Numbered from the stretch's first letter, positions 8,445-17,200 are shown. The stretch is 64,000 nt of DNA from Clostridium sp. OS1-26 (GCF_030915445.1 NZ_CP133264.1:5179208-5243207); one strand, 5' to 3'. Made by a program: numbers and translations. The notes: generated from the letters alone by a model not told the origin.

Positions 8445-9752
8445 CTACAATATTAACATCTCTGGTTTCTCAATAAAGGCTTTAAGTTTTGCCAAGAATT
8501 GAGCTGCTACTGACCCATCTACTGCTCTATGATCAGCAGTAAGGGATAAGTTCATAAGAGGTTTTATAACTATTTCACCATTCTGGACTATTGGAGTTTC
8601 TGTTATTTTATTTACCCCTAATATAGCAACCTCTGGCTGATTTATAATTGGAGAGAAATACTCTATACCATACATTCCAAGATTTGTTATTGTGAATGTG
8701 CCACCTGTAATTTCATCAGGCTTAAGTGCATTCTTCTTTGCCTTATCAGCTAATTCTTTTATTGTTGTTGAAATTTCTTCTAATCCTTTTCCATTAGCAT
8801 ATTTAACTACTGGTACTACAAGCCCTTCATCTAAAGCTACCGCTACCCCCATATTTACAAAGTTTCTTAAGATTAATTCATTTCCATCAATAGAACAATT
8901 AAGTAAAGGATACTGCAATAATACCTTTGAAACTATTTTTACTAGCAAATCTGTATAAGTTACTTTACACACATCTTTAAGAGCATCCTTAAATCTCTTT
9001 AAGTTAGTCATATCAACCTTTATGTCATATGTTACTGTTGGAGAAGTAACCCAGCTTTCATGCATTCTCGAAGCAATTACCTTCCTCATTTGGGACATTG
9101 GAACTCTCTTTTCAACATAGGTATCCTCTGAAGTCTTATTACACTTACATAAGGATAGAATATCCTCTTTCATTATCCTTCCATCCTTTTCTATTTCTGA
9201 TAAATCAACATTTAATTCCTTTGCTATTTTACTTGCCATTGGGGATGCTTTTACTTTGTTTTTACTACTTTCAATATACTTTTCTACATCTTCAATTGTT
9301 ATTCTTCCCTGTGGGCCTGTACCTTCAACTAATGTGATATCTATATTATTTTCTGAAGCCATCTTCTTAGCAGCTGGAGAGGCTTTTATTCTTCCTTGTT
9401 TTCTCTCTTCACCATTCACTTCTTTTAATTCTTTTTCTGGTAATTTACTATCACTTTGCTCCACTGATTCACTATTTGATGAGGAATCATTTAATAAAGA
9501 AGATATATCTTCATCAGCACTACCAATAATTGCAACTGGCTTTAAACATTCAACTACATCTCCTTCTTCTACAAGTAATTTTCTCACTATTCCTTCATCA
9601 CTTGATTCAAAATCATTGCTCAACTTATCTGTTGATATCTCGAACAAAACTTCTCCTACTTTGATTTCATCTCCCTCTTTTTTATTCCAAGTCACTAAGG
9701 TGCCTTCTTTCATCGTTAATCCGAGCTTTGGCATAACTACAACCTTTGCCAT
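8445..9752 (-). CDS. acoC: Dihydrolipoamide acetyltransferase (E2 of acetoin dehydrogenase)
   Basis: E2 forms the core of the complex and transfers the acetyl group from lipoate to CoA. Domains in order: a lipoyl domain (residues 1-75) with the lipoylated lysine in EISTDKLS; an acidic Ser/Glu linker; a first peripheral-subunit-binding domain at about 122-160 (ASPAAKKMASENNI ... GPQGRITIEDV); a second one at about 168-205 (ASPMASKIAKELNV ... GRIMKEDI); and the acyltransferase domain with the active-site DHRAVDG near the C-terminus. Two subunit-binding domains in a row are unusual, because most E2 chains have one. GGGGGAA precedes the ATG. It lies between acoX and acoL in the same transcription unit. 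Confidence 0.95.
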   Translation of the reverse strand: MAKVVVMPKLGLTMKEGTLVTWNKKEGDEIKVGEVLFEISTDKLSNDFESSDEGIVRKLLVEEGDVVECLKPVAIIGSADEDISSLLNDSSSNSESVEQSDSKLPEKELKEVNGEERKQGRIKASPAAKKMASENNIDITLVEGTGPQGRITIEDVEKYIESSKNKVKASPMASKIAKELNVDLSEIEKDGRIMKEDILSLCKCNKTSEDTYVEKRVPMSQMRKVIASRMHESWVTSPTVTYDIKVDMTNLKRFKDALKDVCKVTYTDLLVKIVSKVLLQYPLLNCSIDGNELILRNFVNMGVAVALDEGLVVPVVKYANGKGLEEISTTIKELADKAKKNALKPDEITGGTFTITNLGMYGIEYFSPIINQPEVAILGVNKITETPIVQNGEIVIKPLMNLSLTADHRAVDGSVAAQFLAKLKAFIEKPEMLIL

Positions 9753-9783
9753 AAATATTCCCCCTTTTCCAATATCTTCAAAA

Positions 9784-10782
9784 CTAATCTATTTTGAAAA
9801 AACCACTTTTTTGAGCTATTTCTAATGCGTTTATGATGTCAACCCTCAGCGGACCATTCCTCGTTATTTTAAAAGTAAATCTTTCTCCGGCCTTAAAGGT
9901 AATTTCCCGTTCTCCGTCTAAAGCAATAGTTCCGGCTTCTTTACTAGTAAATTCATACTGATTATTAAGATTGATTATATCAACATCTCCCATATAAATA
10001 GGTGTTACAATTCCAGCTGCAACTGGTGCAATAATTTTGTTTTTATTATTCATTAAATCAACACTTACTCCAAAATCATCATTTTTACTCACAATTATTT
10101 TACATCCGACAATAGCAGAAAAACCTATTGATGCCGGGTGTGCTTTTGAAACAATAATCCTTAATATATCATTAATATTCCATATAGCTTTGCTGCCAAC
10201 ATATAAATTCTTTGAAATTACTACATCTATTAAAGCAATGTCTATTAATCTTTCATCTTTATAAATCTCAATTCTTTTATCTTTAGAACATATTTTGTTA
10301 ATGTCAAATTTCTTAGAAGCAATTACTCCTGCTGCCATCCCTGCTACTGTTCCTTCTATCATCTCAGGGTAAACATTATTTGTACCTGTGGACAGGGCTA
10401 TTATTGGTGTATATTTTATAATCTTAGCTACAGCCCTACTTGTCCCATCTCCTCCTAGGACTACAATACAGTCTACTTCTAATTCTTCCATTTTTTTAGT
10501 TGCATTTATAGTGTCCTCTAAAGTACCAGTGATTTCTATATCTAAAATGTTTACTTTAGCTGTGAGCTCCCCCAAAGTTAATAAGTTATCTTCAACTTTA
10601 TATCCGATTTGATAAACATCAGGCATAATATAAACATTACTCACACCACATGCTTGCGCAGCTAGAATTATTCTTTCAACTATATTTACCTTTTCATTAT
10701 TATCAACTGTTGTAGCATGAGATACAAGCCGTCTAATATCTTTACCAGAGGATGGATTGGCTATAATTCCAATTTTATTCAT
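9784..10782 (-). CDS. acoX: AcoX, NAD-kinase-like protein of acetoin catabolism
   Basis: AcoX proteins are related to ATP-NAD kinases and accompany acetoin dehydrogenase genes; their exact reaction is not settled. The sequence has GIIANPSSGKD at the N-terminus, the kinase-fold motif VVLGGDGTSR near residue 100, ALSTGTNNVYPE shortly after, and LDGEREITF toward the C-terminus, like the NAD kinase family. Length 332 aa fits. The ATG at 10782 follows TAGGTAGGG; a TTG two codons earlier is not favoured. Its place between the E1 beta and E2 genes is what identifies it as AcoX rather than a general NAD kinase. Confidence 0.9.
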   Translation of the reverse strand: MNKIGIIANPSSGKDIRRLVSHATTVDNNEKVNIVERIILAAQACGVSNVYIMPDVYQIGYKVEDNLLTLGELTAKVNILDIEITGTLEDTINATKKMEELEVDCIVVLGGDGTSRAVAKIIKYTPIIALSTGTNNVYPEMIEGTVAGMAAGVIASKKFDINKICSKDKRIEIYKDERLIDIALIDVVISKNLYVGSKAIWNINDILRIIVSKAHPASIGFSAIVGCKIIVSKNDDFGVSVDLMNNKNKIIAPVAAGIVTPIYMGDVDIINLNNQYEFTSKEAGTIALDGEREITFKAGERFTFKITRNGPLRVDIINALEIAQKSGFFKID

Positions 10783-10819
10783 ATACAACCCTACCTAATT
10801 GTGGGGGGAAGTCCCCCCA

Positions 10820-11791
10820 TTAAAATAATTTTTTAACCCCATCAACTATATCATTGGAATTAGGAAGCACAAAATTTTCAAGGACTGGTGAAAATGGTAT
10901 TGGAGTGTTAAGTGCTCCAATTCTAACTACAGGTGCATCGAGATAATCAAAAATTTCTTCACTTATGATAGCAGAAATTTCTCCACCATATCCCCCTCTT
11001 TTATTTTCTTCTGTAACAACTAATGCTTTGTTAGTTTTCTTTACAGAATTAAATATAGCTTCTTTGTCCAGTGGGAATAACGTTCTTGGATCTACTACCT
11101 CCGCTTCAATACCTTCCTTTGAAAGCTGCTGTGCAGCTTTTAAGGCTTCATGAACCATTTTGCCTGTAGCTATAATAGTAACATCTTTTCCTTCTTTCTT
11201 TATATCAGCAACTCCAAATGGTATTGGTTTGATATCATCTGGTACTTCACCTTTTAAGCTATATATTCCTTTATGTTCTATAAATGCAACAGGATTGTCA
11301 TCCTCTATGGCTGTAAGCAGTAATCCTGCTGCATCAGCTGGGGTTGACGGATAAACAACCTTAAGTCCTGGTACATGTGTAAGCCAAGCTTCTAAAGATT
11401 GTGAGTGTTGAGCTGCAGCTGATAGTCCACCACCACCTGGCAATCTAACAACCATTGGAAGACTTATTTTTCCTCCAAACATATATCTAAGCTTTGCAGC
11501 TTGATTAACTAACATATCCATTGCAACTGTAACAAAATCTGCCATCATTATTTCTGCAATTGGCTTTAATCCTGTAGCAGCTGCTCCTATAGCACATCCA
11601 ACTATTGCTCCTTCAGATATTGGAGTATCTCTTACCCTTTTTTCACCAAACTCTGAATGAAGTGTTCCTGTTAACCCAAAGCAACCTCCAAATGCTCCAA
11701 CATCTTCTCCAAGTATTAAAACATTTTCATCTTCTTTCATTTTAATTCTCATTGCTTCTCTTATAGCTTCCATATAAGTCATAGTTTTCAT
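10820..11791 (-). CDS. acoB: Acetoin dehydrogenase E1 beta subunit
   Basis: It forms the thiamine-diphosphate-dependent E1 with AcoA, cleaving acetoin to acetaldehyde and an acetyl unit passed to E2. Family marks: EAIREAMRIKMKEDENVLILGEDVGAFGG at the start, RDTPISEGAIVGCAIGAA, and the C-terminal transketolase domain with PRTLFPLDKEAI and VTEENKRGGYGGEISAII. Length 323 aa is typical. The ribosome binding site AGGAGG overlaps the end of acoA, giving a one-base gap and likely translational coupling. The related alternative, a branched-chain or pyruvate E1, is less likely given AcoX and AcoR beside it. Confidence 0.93.
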   Translation of the reverse strand: MKTMTYMEAIREAMRIKMKEDENVLILGEDVGAFGGCFGLTGTLHSEFGEKRVRDTPISEGAIVGCAIGAAATGLKPIAEIMMADFVTVAMDMLVNQAAKLRYMFGGKISLPMVVRLPGGGGLSAAAQHSQSLEAWLTHVPGLKVVYPSTPADAAGLLLTAIEDDNPVAFIEHKGIYSLKGEVPDDIKPIPFGVADIKKEGKDVTIIATGKMVHEALKAAQQLSKEGIEAEVVDPRTLFPLDKEAIFNSVKKTNKALVVTEENKRGGYGGEISAIISEEIFDYLDAPVVRIGALNTPIPFSPVLENFVLPNSNDIVDGVKKLF

Positions 11792-11792
11792 A

Positions 11793-12773
11793 TTATCTTA
11801 CCTCCTCTTTTATGTCACTATAGACATCTTCAAGTGCTACTTCTAATTCCGGCTGAGGACTGTTATCTGCAAATTCTACAGCTTCTTTAATTCGCCTATC
11901 AATATCAGCTTGTACTTCCTTGATTCCTTCTTCGTTTAAAATCCCATTCTCAAGTATATATTTTTCAAACCTTGGTATAGGATCTTTTTTTATCCATTCT
12001 TCCTGTTCTTCCTTTGGTTTATATGTGCAAGGATCTCCTTCAAAGTGCCCTCTTTGTCTATAAGTTTTGCATTCTACTATTGTTGGCCCCTTACCTTCTC
12101 TTGCTCTTTTTATGGCTTCAGCTGCTGCTTCATAAACTGCAAAAACATCATTTCCATCAACTACAACTCCAGGAACATTATATGATGCCCCTCTATCTGC
12201 TACATCCTTAATTGCCTGATGTCTCTTCTGGCTCATTGATATTCCATATCCATTATTTTCACATACAAATACAATTGGCAGCTTCCACACGCTTGCCATG
12301 TTCAATGCTTCATGGAAGGTGCCTTGATTTGTTGATGCATCTCCAAAGAAACATATACAAACTTCATCAGTTCCTCTGTATTGTGCACTTAAACCTGCTC
12401 CTAACGCTAGATCATGACCAGCACCTACTATACCATTTGCTCCTAGAATACCTTTTGTGGCATCTGCTATATGCATTGAGCCGCCTCTTCCTTTACAATA
12501 CCCTGTTGCTTTTCCAAAAAGCTCTGCCATCATAAATTTTAAGTTTCCACCCTTTGCTACTATGTGACCATGCCCTCTATGAGTACTTGTTATATAATCG
12601 TTATCATTTAAACTAGCACAAACACCTGTTGCCACTGCTTCTTCTCCTATATAAAGATGAATAAATCCAGGAATGCTTCCTTCTGAGGAAGCATTCATAG
12701 CAACTTCCTCAAATTTTCTTATTTTTAACATAGTTTTGTACATATCAATTACTTTACTATTTGATATATTCAA
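11793..12773 (-). CDS. acoA: Acetoin dehydrogenase E1 alpha subunit
   Basis: This E1 subunit binds thiamine diphosphate. The binding motif runs GHDLALGAGLSAQYR, then FFGDASTNQGTFHEALNMA and ENNGYG. The phosphorylation-loop-like region STHRGHGHIVAKGG and CKGRGGSMHI are also typical. I place the start at a TTG (12773), because GGGGGGA lies seven bases before it and the next upstream candidate (GTG at 12788) has no binding site. With the GTG the protein would gain five residues. It sits between the Lin0512-family gene and acoB in the sigma-54-driven operon. Confidence 0.93.
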   Translation of the reverse strand: MNISNSKVIDMYKTMLKIRKFEEVAMNASSEGSIPGFIHLYIGEEAVATGVCASLNDNDYITSTHRGHGHIVAKGGNLKFMMAELFGKATGYCKGRGGSMHIADATKGILGANGIVGAGHDLALGAGLSAQYRGTDEVCICFFGDASTNQGTFHEALNMASVWKLPIVFVCENNGYGISMSQKRHQAIKDVADRGASYNVPGVVVDGNDVFAVYEAAAEAIKRAREGKGPTIVECKTYRQRGHFEGDPCTYKPKEEQEEWIKKDPIPRFEKYILENGILNEEGIKEVQADIDRRIKEAVEFADNSPQPELEVALEDVYSDIKEEVR

Positions 12774-12788
12774 TGTTATTCCCCCCAC

Positions 12789-13160
12789 TCAATTTTTTTC
12801 AATACCTACTTCAATACAAGCTATTGCAACTTCTATGCTGTCATCAACGTCTCCAAAGGCTGGATAATACAGCCCTGAGGTTTTTAGCCCCCCTTTAACC
12901 GCTACTACATTCTTTTTTCCTATTGGCAAACACCTTTTAATTTTTTCCACATCGATTTTTTCTGGATCTGAAACCGCTACGGTAACCTTTACAATAACTT
13001 CATTTTCCATATCCTTCAGCTCTAAAATTTCTTTTAGGCCGCAAAGGCAGCTTCTTGATACAGCATCTGTAACAGCTTTTTCTGCTGCTCTGTTGACACT
13101 CTGTCCGTGAAAATCAGCTCCTAATCCGAATTCTATTACAAACCTCCTAATAAAACACAC
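12789..13160 (-). CDS. Lin0512 family protein, first gene of the aco operon
   Basis: RFVIEFGLGADFHGQSVNRAAEKAV at the start, a middle GLKEILEL, VAVSDPEKIDVEKIKRCLPIGKK, and a final DDSIEVAIACIEVGI identify the Lin0512 family of small proteins of unknown function. The start is unclear. Family members begin just before RFVIEFG, where the only in-frame candidates are a non-standard ATT (13151) six bases after GGGGGTG, or a GTG (13160) that lies inside that same run. An AGGAGG further in would be too close for either. It is the first gene behind the sigma-54 promoter and about 15 bases from acoA, so it is probably co-induced with acetoin use. Its role there is unknown. Confidence 0.85.
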   Translation of the reverse strand: MCFIRRFVIEFGLGADFHGQSVNRAAEKAVTDAVSRSCLCGLKEILELKDMENEVIVKVTVAVSDPEKIDVEKIKRCLPIGKKNVVAVKGGLKTSGLYYPAFGDVDDSIEVAIACIEVGIEKN

Positions 13161-13187
13161 CCCCTTTTCTTCTACTATTATTAATTA

Positions 13188-13202
13188 GCAAAAGATATGC
13201 CA
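13188..13202 (-). promoter_or_regulatory. Sigma-54 (RpoN) promoter of the aco operon
   Basis: On the minus strand, TTGGCATATCTTTTGCT has the -24 element TGGCAT and the -12 element TTGC with the exact five-base spacing required. Transcription would start near 13176, just ahead of the Lin0512-family gene. The neighbouring regulator has the sigma-54 contact motif GSFTGA, which fits. Confidence 0.9.
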
Positions 13203-13275
13203 ACACTTAATTTACTGAAAATTCTTATGTTGATAAATAATGCTTTTACTTAAGGTTCATTTTGGGAAAAAGGAA

Positions 13276-13320
13276 AGTGCCAAAGTGGGAATTTTCAGTT
13301 ATTTTTCCCACTTTGGCACT
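13276..13320 (-). terminator. acoR terminator, possibly also the AcoR upstream activating site
   Basis: AGTGCCAAAGTGGGAA and its exact 16-base complement flank a short AT-rich loop. In the acoR direction the left arm contains the last codons and the stop, and the right arm is followed by TTTCCTTTTT, so it can end the acoR transcript. Its centre is about 95 bases upstream of the -24 element of the aco promoter, the usual distance of an enhancer site for a sigma-54 activator. The dual role is inference. Confidence 0.65.
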
Positions 13321-15254
13321 GTACTTAATTCATACTTTTTTATTTTTCTGTAAAGTGTAGACTTTCCTATACCGATTAGTTTACTTGCCTTAACAACATT
13401 TCCATCACAATATTCTAATGCTTTAACAATTAAACTTTTTTCTATTTCTTCTAGCTTGTCAGGTTTAAACTCATTATTATTAGAAAAATCTATGACTTCT
13501 TTGTTATTTTCATTAATATATTCAGGTATAAATAAATGAGATATAATATCGCTTTTCGATAGATAGTATGCCCTTTGAATAACATTTTCTAATTCTCTAA
13601 CGTTTCCTGGCCAATTGTGCTTTTTAATGGAATTAATAAAATCTTTATCAAACACCTTCTTTGTCCCAGAATTTTTATCATTTAGTCTCTGCAAAAAGAA
13701 TTCTGCACAAAGTTCAACATCTTCTGGTCTCTCTCTAAGTGGAATTAGCTTTATATTAAATACATTTATTCTATAATACAGATCCCCTCTAAAATTATTT
13801 GCCTGAATTTCATTATATAAATTTCTATTTGTTGCAGCTATAACTCTTACATCTAATTTTCTTTCGTACTTTCCACCAATCCTTGTTATAGTGTGATTAT
13901 CTAAAACTCTAAGAAGTTTAGATTGAATTTCTAATGGCAGCTCTCCAATTTCATCCAAAAAAATTGTTCCTGTATTTGCTAGTTCGAACTTTCCAGGGCA
14001 GCCTTCCTTAGAAGCTCCAGTGAATGAGCCTTTTTCATATCCAAAAAGCTCACTTTCCACTAAATCCTTTGGTAATGCAGCACAATTTATTGCTACAAAT
14101 GGTCCATTACGTCTATTACTTGCATTATGAATAGAGTGTGCAAACAATTCCTTACCAGTTCCGCTTTCTCCGTTAATTAATACAGTACAATCATTAGCTG
14201 CAATGCTTTTAGCTTCTTGAACAACAGATATCATTTTAGCATTATTGGTTATTATGTTATCAAAGGAATATTTTGAAGAAAAACCTGCTATCTTGTTAAC
14301 CACATGCCGCAAACTATCAACTTTCTTAGCAAGAATTACAAAACCTATATGTTTTTCTTCCTTTTGTACTAATGTAACACTTATATTACATTCTACTCTA
14401 CGATTATCTAAGTATAAACTGACTTCTCTATAATTGATTTTATTGCTTTGATTAAAGTTATTCATATCTTTAATTATATCTTTTAGTAACACTTTTATAT
14501 CAATTTTATAGAATTCTTGCTGAGATATCTTTAATATTTCACACATTTTTAAATTAAAATCTCTTACTGTAAAATCATTATCTATAACTAAAATTCCATC
14601 ATCAATAGAATTAAACGCTGTTTCTGCCCACTTCCTATGCTCGATTATTGAGAACTGCTTCTGTATAGCATTTGCAGCTTCAACAACTATTCCAAGAGTA
14701 TGTGAATGAAAATCATAAAAGTGACCAGATAAATCAATAGTTCCTATAATCTTTCCTTTATCATCATGTATTGGTGCAGCAGAACATGTCCATCCATGTT
14801 GATTTTTACAATAGTGCTCTGCGCCTAAAGTTTGAATTGGTTTGTTTAGATAAAGACATGTACCAATGGCATTTGTACCTACATCTTCTTCTGTCCATTT
14901 ACATCCTTTCAAGAAATGTAACTTTGTATTCTTGTTCATTATTTTTTCATTTCCAATTACTTCAAGAACTACTGCATTCTCATCGGTTAGAATAATGGAG
15001 TAATTTGACTCCTTCAAAAGATTAAATATATCAAGCATAACAGGTATTGCTATTTCAATAAGTTCCTTATGTTCATATAATATTTTATTAAATTCACTTT
15101 TAGATAACTCCTTGCCTTTTCCATCACTTGGATCAACTCTGTATTTTTTACACCTAATCCAAGAATTCAAAATATCTTGCCTTATATCCTTAGGTATCTC
15201 ATTATGCTCTACAAATCTTCTCCACTGACTTTCAACTTTCAAGACATCAATCAT
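13299..15254 (-). CDS. acoR: AcoR, sigma-54-dependent activator of acetoin catabolism
   Basis: An enhancer-binding protein that activates the aco operon in response to acetoin. Parts in order: an N-terminal GAF-type sensor (about residues 60-195) with GCKWTEEDVGTNAIGTCL, as in AcoR/DhaR proteins; a PAS domain (about 205-310); the AAA+ domain with Walker A GESGTGKE, the sigma-54 loop GSFTGA, Walker B TIFLDEIGEL and the R-finger region; and a C-terminal Fis-type helix-turn-helix (ALEYCDGNVVKASKLIGIGKSTLYRKIKKY). The start is the ATG at 15254, eight bases after GGAGAAGG; a GTG nine bases upstream lies in that site. Same strand as aco, but a hairpin and a separate promoter divide them. Confidence 0.93.
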   Translation of the reverse strand: MIDVLKVESQWRRFVEHNEIPKDIRQDILNSWIRCKKYRVDPSDGKGKELSKSEFNKILYEHKELIEIAIPVMLDIFNLLKESNYSIILTDENAVVLEVIGNEKIMNKNTKLHFLKGCKWTEEDVGTNAIGTCLYLNKPIQTLGAEHYCKNQHGWTCSAAPIHDDKGKIIGTIDLSGHFYDFHSHTLGIVVEAANAIQKQFSIIEHRKWAETAFNSIDDGILVIDNDFTVRDFNLKMCEILKISQQEFYKIDIKVLLKDIIKDMNNFNQSNKINYREVSLYLDNRRVECNISVTLVQKEEKHIGFVILAKKVDSLRHVVNKIAGFSSKYSFDNIITNNAKMISVVQEAKSIAANDCTVLINGESGTGKELFAHSIHNASNRRNGPFVAINCAALPKDLVESELFGYEKGSFTGASKEGCPGKFELANTGTIFLDEIGELPLEIQSKLLRVLDNHTITRIGGKYERKLDVRVIAATNRNLYNEIQANNFRGDLYYRINVFNIKLIPLRERPEDVELCAEFFLQRLNDKNSGTKKVFDKDFINSIKKHNWPGNVRELENVIQRAYYLSKSDIISHLFIPEYINENNKEVIDFSNNNEFKPDKLEEIEKSLIVKALEYCDGNVVKASKLIGIGKSTLYRKIKKYELSTVPKWEK

Positions 15255-15426
15255 AATTATCACCTTCTCCAGTTATAATTAAGTGCCAATAATTTTTATC
15301 ATTGTTCGGTTATGGTAATTTATACTATAATCACTTTAATTATAGTACTTTATACAAACAGGAATCAATGCTTTATTGCATATGTATTGATGAAAGCTAT
15401 ATCTTCTTTGGCATTATAAGTAAAAT

Positions 15427-15454
15427 AGCAGGAAAGACTTCTATCTTCCCTGCT
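15427..15454 (-). terminator. Terminator after pdxT
   Basis: AGCAGGGAAGA pairs with TCTTTCCTGCT on the minus strand, followed by ATTTTA, directly behind pdxT. The rest of the gap to acoR is AT-rich and must hold the acoR promoter, which I could not place with confidence. Confidence 0.7.
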
Positions 15455-15468
15455 CTTCTATTATTTTT

Positions 15469-16065
15469 CTAACAAATATTCGTGCGACTTATATTTGACT
15501 TATTACACAGTTCTAAAAAATATTTATGAAATTTAAGGTCCTTAGTTAATTCTGGATGAAATGATGTTACCAAAATGTTATCTTGTACTGCTGCCACAAT
15601 ATTTCCATTTAGCTTGTGTAAAGTCTTCACTTTATCACCTACATCTACTATATAAGGTGCTCGTATGAATACAAGTGGTATAGGCTCCTGTGTAATTCCC
15701 TCAATAGCAGCTTCTGTTTCAAAACTATCTATTTGGCGACCATAAGCATTTCTTCTAACTTTTATATCCATAACCGAAAGATGCGTAATATCTTCACTAT
15801 CAATTTCTTTTGCTAATAATATCATTCCTGCACAAGTTCCCCAAACAGGTAACCCTGATATTATTTTTTCTCTAAGAGGATTAAGTAAATTTCTCTCTCT
15901 TAAAATCTTGCCTATTGCAGTACTTTCTCCTCCTGGAAGAATTAATCCGTCAATACCCTGTAAGTCTTCCAATTTTTTTATTTCAACAGCATCAACTCCC
16001 AGAGCCTTTACATGATTAACATGTTCTTTAACTCCGCCTTGGATGGATAGGACTCCTATCTTCAT
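15469..16065 (-). CDS. pdxT: Pyridoxal 5'-phosphate synthase, glutaminase subunit
   Basis: PdxT releases ammonia from glutamine and passes it to PdxS. The class I amidotransferase triad is visible: Cys in WGTCAGMILLA near residue 78, and the His and Glu in SFHPELT near residue 170. LPGGESTAIGK, the substrate loop, is near residue 43. Length 198 aa is typical. The ATG overlaps the region of the pdxS stop codon with one base between the genes, giving coupled translation. The many PLP enzymes nearby make this supply pathway fitting. Confidence 0.97.
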   Translation of the reverse strand: MKIGVLSIQGGVKEHVNHVKALGVDAVEIKKLEDLQGIDGLILPGGESTAIGKILRERNLLNPLREKIISGLPVWGTCAGMILLAKEIDSEDITHLSVMDIKVRRNAYGRQIDSFETEAAIEGITQEPIPLVFIRAPYIVDVGDKVKTLHKLNGNIVAAVQDNILVTSFHPELTKDLKFHKYFLELCNKSNISRTNIC

Positions 16066-16066
16066 C

Positions 16067-16936
16067 CTACCAGCCCCTTTCAGCGTATCTGTTACTTAAA
16101 TCCCTTAAGTCTAATCCACTCATTGGTTCTCCTAAATCCTCTGATACTTCTGCCAAAACTTTTGGATCATTATAATAAGTTGTTGCAAGCACTATAGCCT
16201 TTGCTCTTTTTTCTGGATCTGAGGATTTAAATATTCCTGACCCTACAAAAACACCTTCTGAACCAAGCTGCATCATAAGCGCTGCATCTGCTGGAGTTGC
16301 TACACCACCGGCAGCAAAATTAACTACAGGTAATTTCCCTTCTTTCCAAACATATTTTATAAGATCATAAGGCGCACACATTTCTTTAGCAATAGTCATT
16401 AGCTCTTGTTCTGATGCATTTCTTACTTTTTTAATATCATCCATCATAGTTCTCATATGACGAACAGCTTCAACAACATTACCAGTACCTGCTTCACCCT
16501 TAGTTCTTATCATTGAAGCACCTTCACCTATTCTTCTAAGAGCTTCTCCTAGATTTTTAGCTCCACAGACAAAAGGCACCTTAAAATCCCATTTGTTAAT
16601 GTGGAAAGCTTCGTCAGCAGGTGTTAAAACTTCACTTTCATCAATATAATCTATTCCTAGACTCTCTAGTATTTGAGCTTCTACAAAATGTCCTATTCTA
16701 ACCTTAGCCATAACCGGTATTGAAACCGCCGCTTGGATTTCCTTAATCATTTTTGGATCGGACATTCTTGCTACTCCACCTTGTTTTCTTATATCAGATG
16801 GAACTCTTTCCAAAGCCATAACAGCGCAAGCTCCAGCTTTTTGAGCTATTTCAGCCTCTCTTGGATTTACAACATCCATTATTACTCCACCTCTAAGCAT
16901 CTGAGCAAGATTTTTGTTTAATTCATATTTTTCCAT
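16067..16936 (-). CDS. pdxS: Pyridoxal 5'-phosphate synthase, PdxS subunit
   Basis: PdxS condenses ribose 5-phosphate, glyceraldehyde 3-phosphate and ammonia into PLP. It is a TIM barrel of 289 aa with the invariant starts LRGGVIMDVVNPREAEIAQKAGA, the Schiff-base lysine in VPVMAKVRIGHFVEAQ-type sequence (here IPVMAKVRIGHF), the second lysine region CGAKNLGEALRRIGEGASMIRTKGE, and the phosphate loop FAAGGVATPADAALMMQLG. AGGGGG lies seven bases before the ATG. It is the first gene of a two-gene operon, with a 22-base perfect palindrome about 80 bases upstream. Confidence 0.98.
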   Translation of the reverse strand: MEKYELNKNLAQMLRGGVIMDVVNPREAEIAQKAGACAVMALERVPSDIRKQGGVARMSDPKMIKEIQAAVSIPVMAKVRIGHFVEAQILESLGIDYIDESEVLTPADEAFHINKWDFKVPFVCGAKNLGEALRRIGEGASMIRTKGEAGTGNVVEAVRHMRTMMDDIKKVRNASEQELMTIAKEMCAPYDLIKYVWKEGKLPVVNFAAGGVATPADAALMMQLGSEGVFVGSGIFKSSDPEKRAKAIVLATTYYNDPKVLAEVSEDLGEPMSGLDLRDLSNRYAERGW

Positions 16937-17013
16937 TTGAATACCCCCTAATAATGTTTTGGTAAATTTGTTTACTTCCTCTGAAACTATAATATATTAA
17001 ATTTATATTTACT

Positions 17014-17035
17014 CAAAATGTATCGATACATTTTG
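17014..17035. promoter_or_regulatory. 22-base perfect palindrome upstream of pdxS (candidate operator)
   Basis: CAAAATGTATCGATACATTT continues to TG, and the full 22 bases are their own reverse complement. The right edge contains TTTTGAGT on the minus strand, a possible -35 (TTGAGT), with TATTAT 16 bases further on as a -10, so a bound protein would cover the pdxS promoter. The regulator is not known. Confidence 0.6.
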
Positions 17036-17163
17036 AAAGGGTATGTCAAACTTTAGTTGCACAGTGCTCGATACGCACTTTTGCCTCTAGCGGTCCTCTT
17101 GTAATTCTATACGCTCCAGAAAAAATTGAAATATATTAGGAATTCACTTTAATTTATTATGAA

Positions 17164-17200
17164 AAACCCTTATCAAAAGAATTTACTTTGATAAGGGTTT
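17164..17200 (-). terminator. Second terminator downstream of the 16S rRNA gene
   Basis: AAACCCTTATCAAA pairs with TTTGATAAGGGTTT; on the minus strand it is followed by TTTCATAAT. It may back up the terminator at 17288-17322 that ends the rRNA transcript. The bases between it and the pdxS palindrome (17036-17163) contain no gene I can identify. Confidence 0.65.

Noticed and set aside
9256..9825. Plus-strand frame of 189 codons across acoC
   Set aside because: It is the antisense of the lipoyl and linker region of acoC; composition is Ser/Phe-rich and has no family features.
17036..17163. Possible tRNA or rRNA fragment after the 16S gene
   Set aside because: A GC-richer patch is present (17060-17120), but I could not form a cloverleaf or match 5S or 23S ends.
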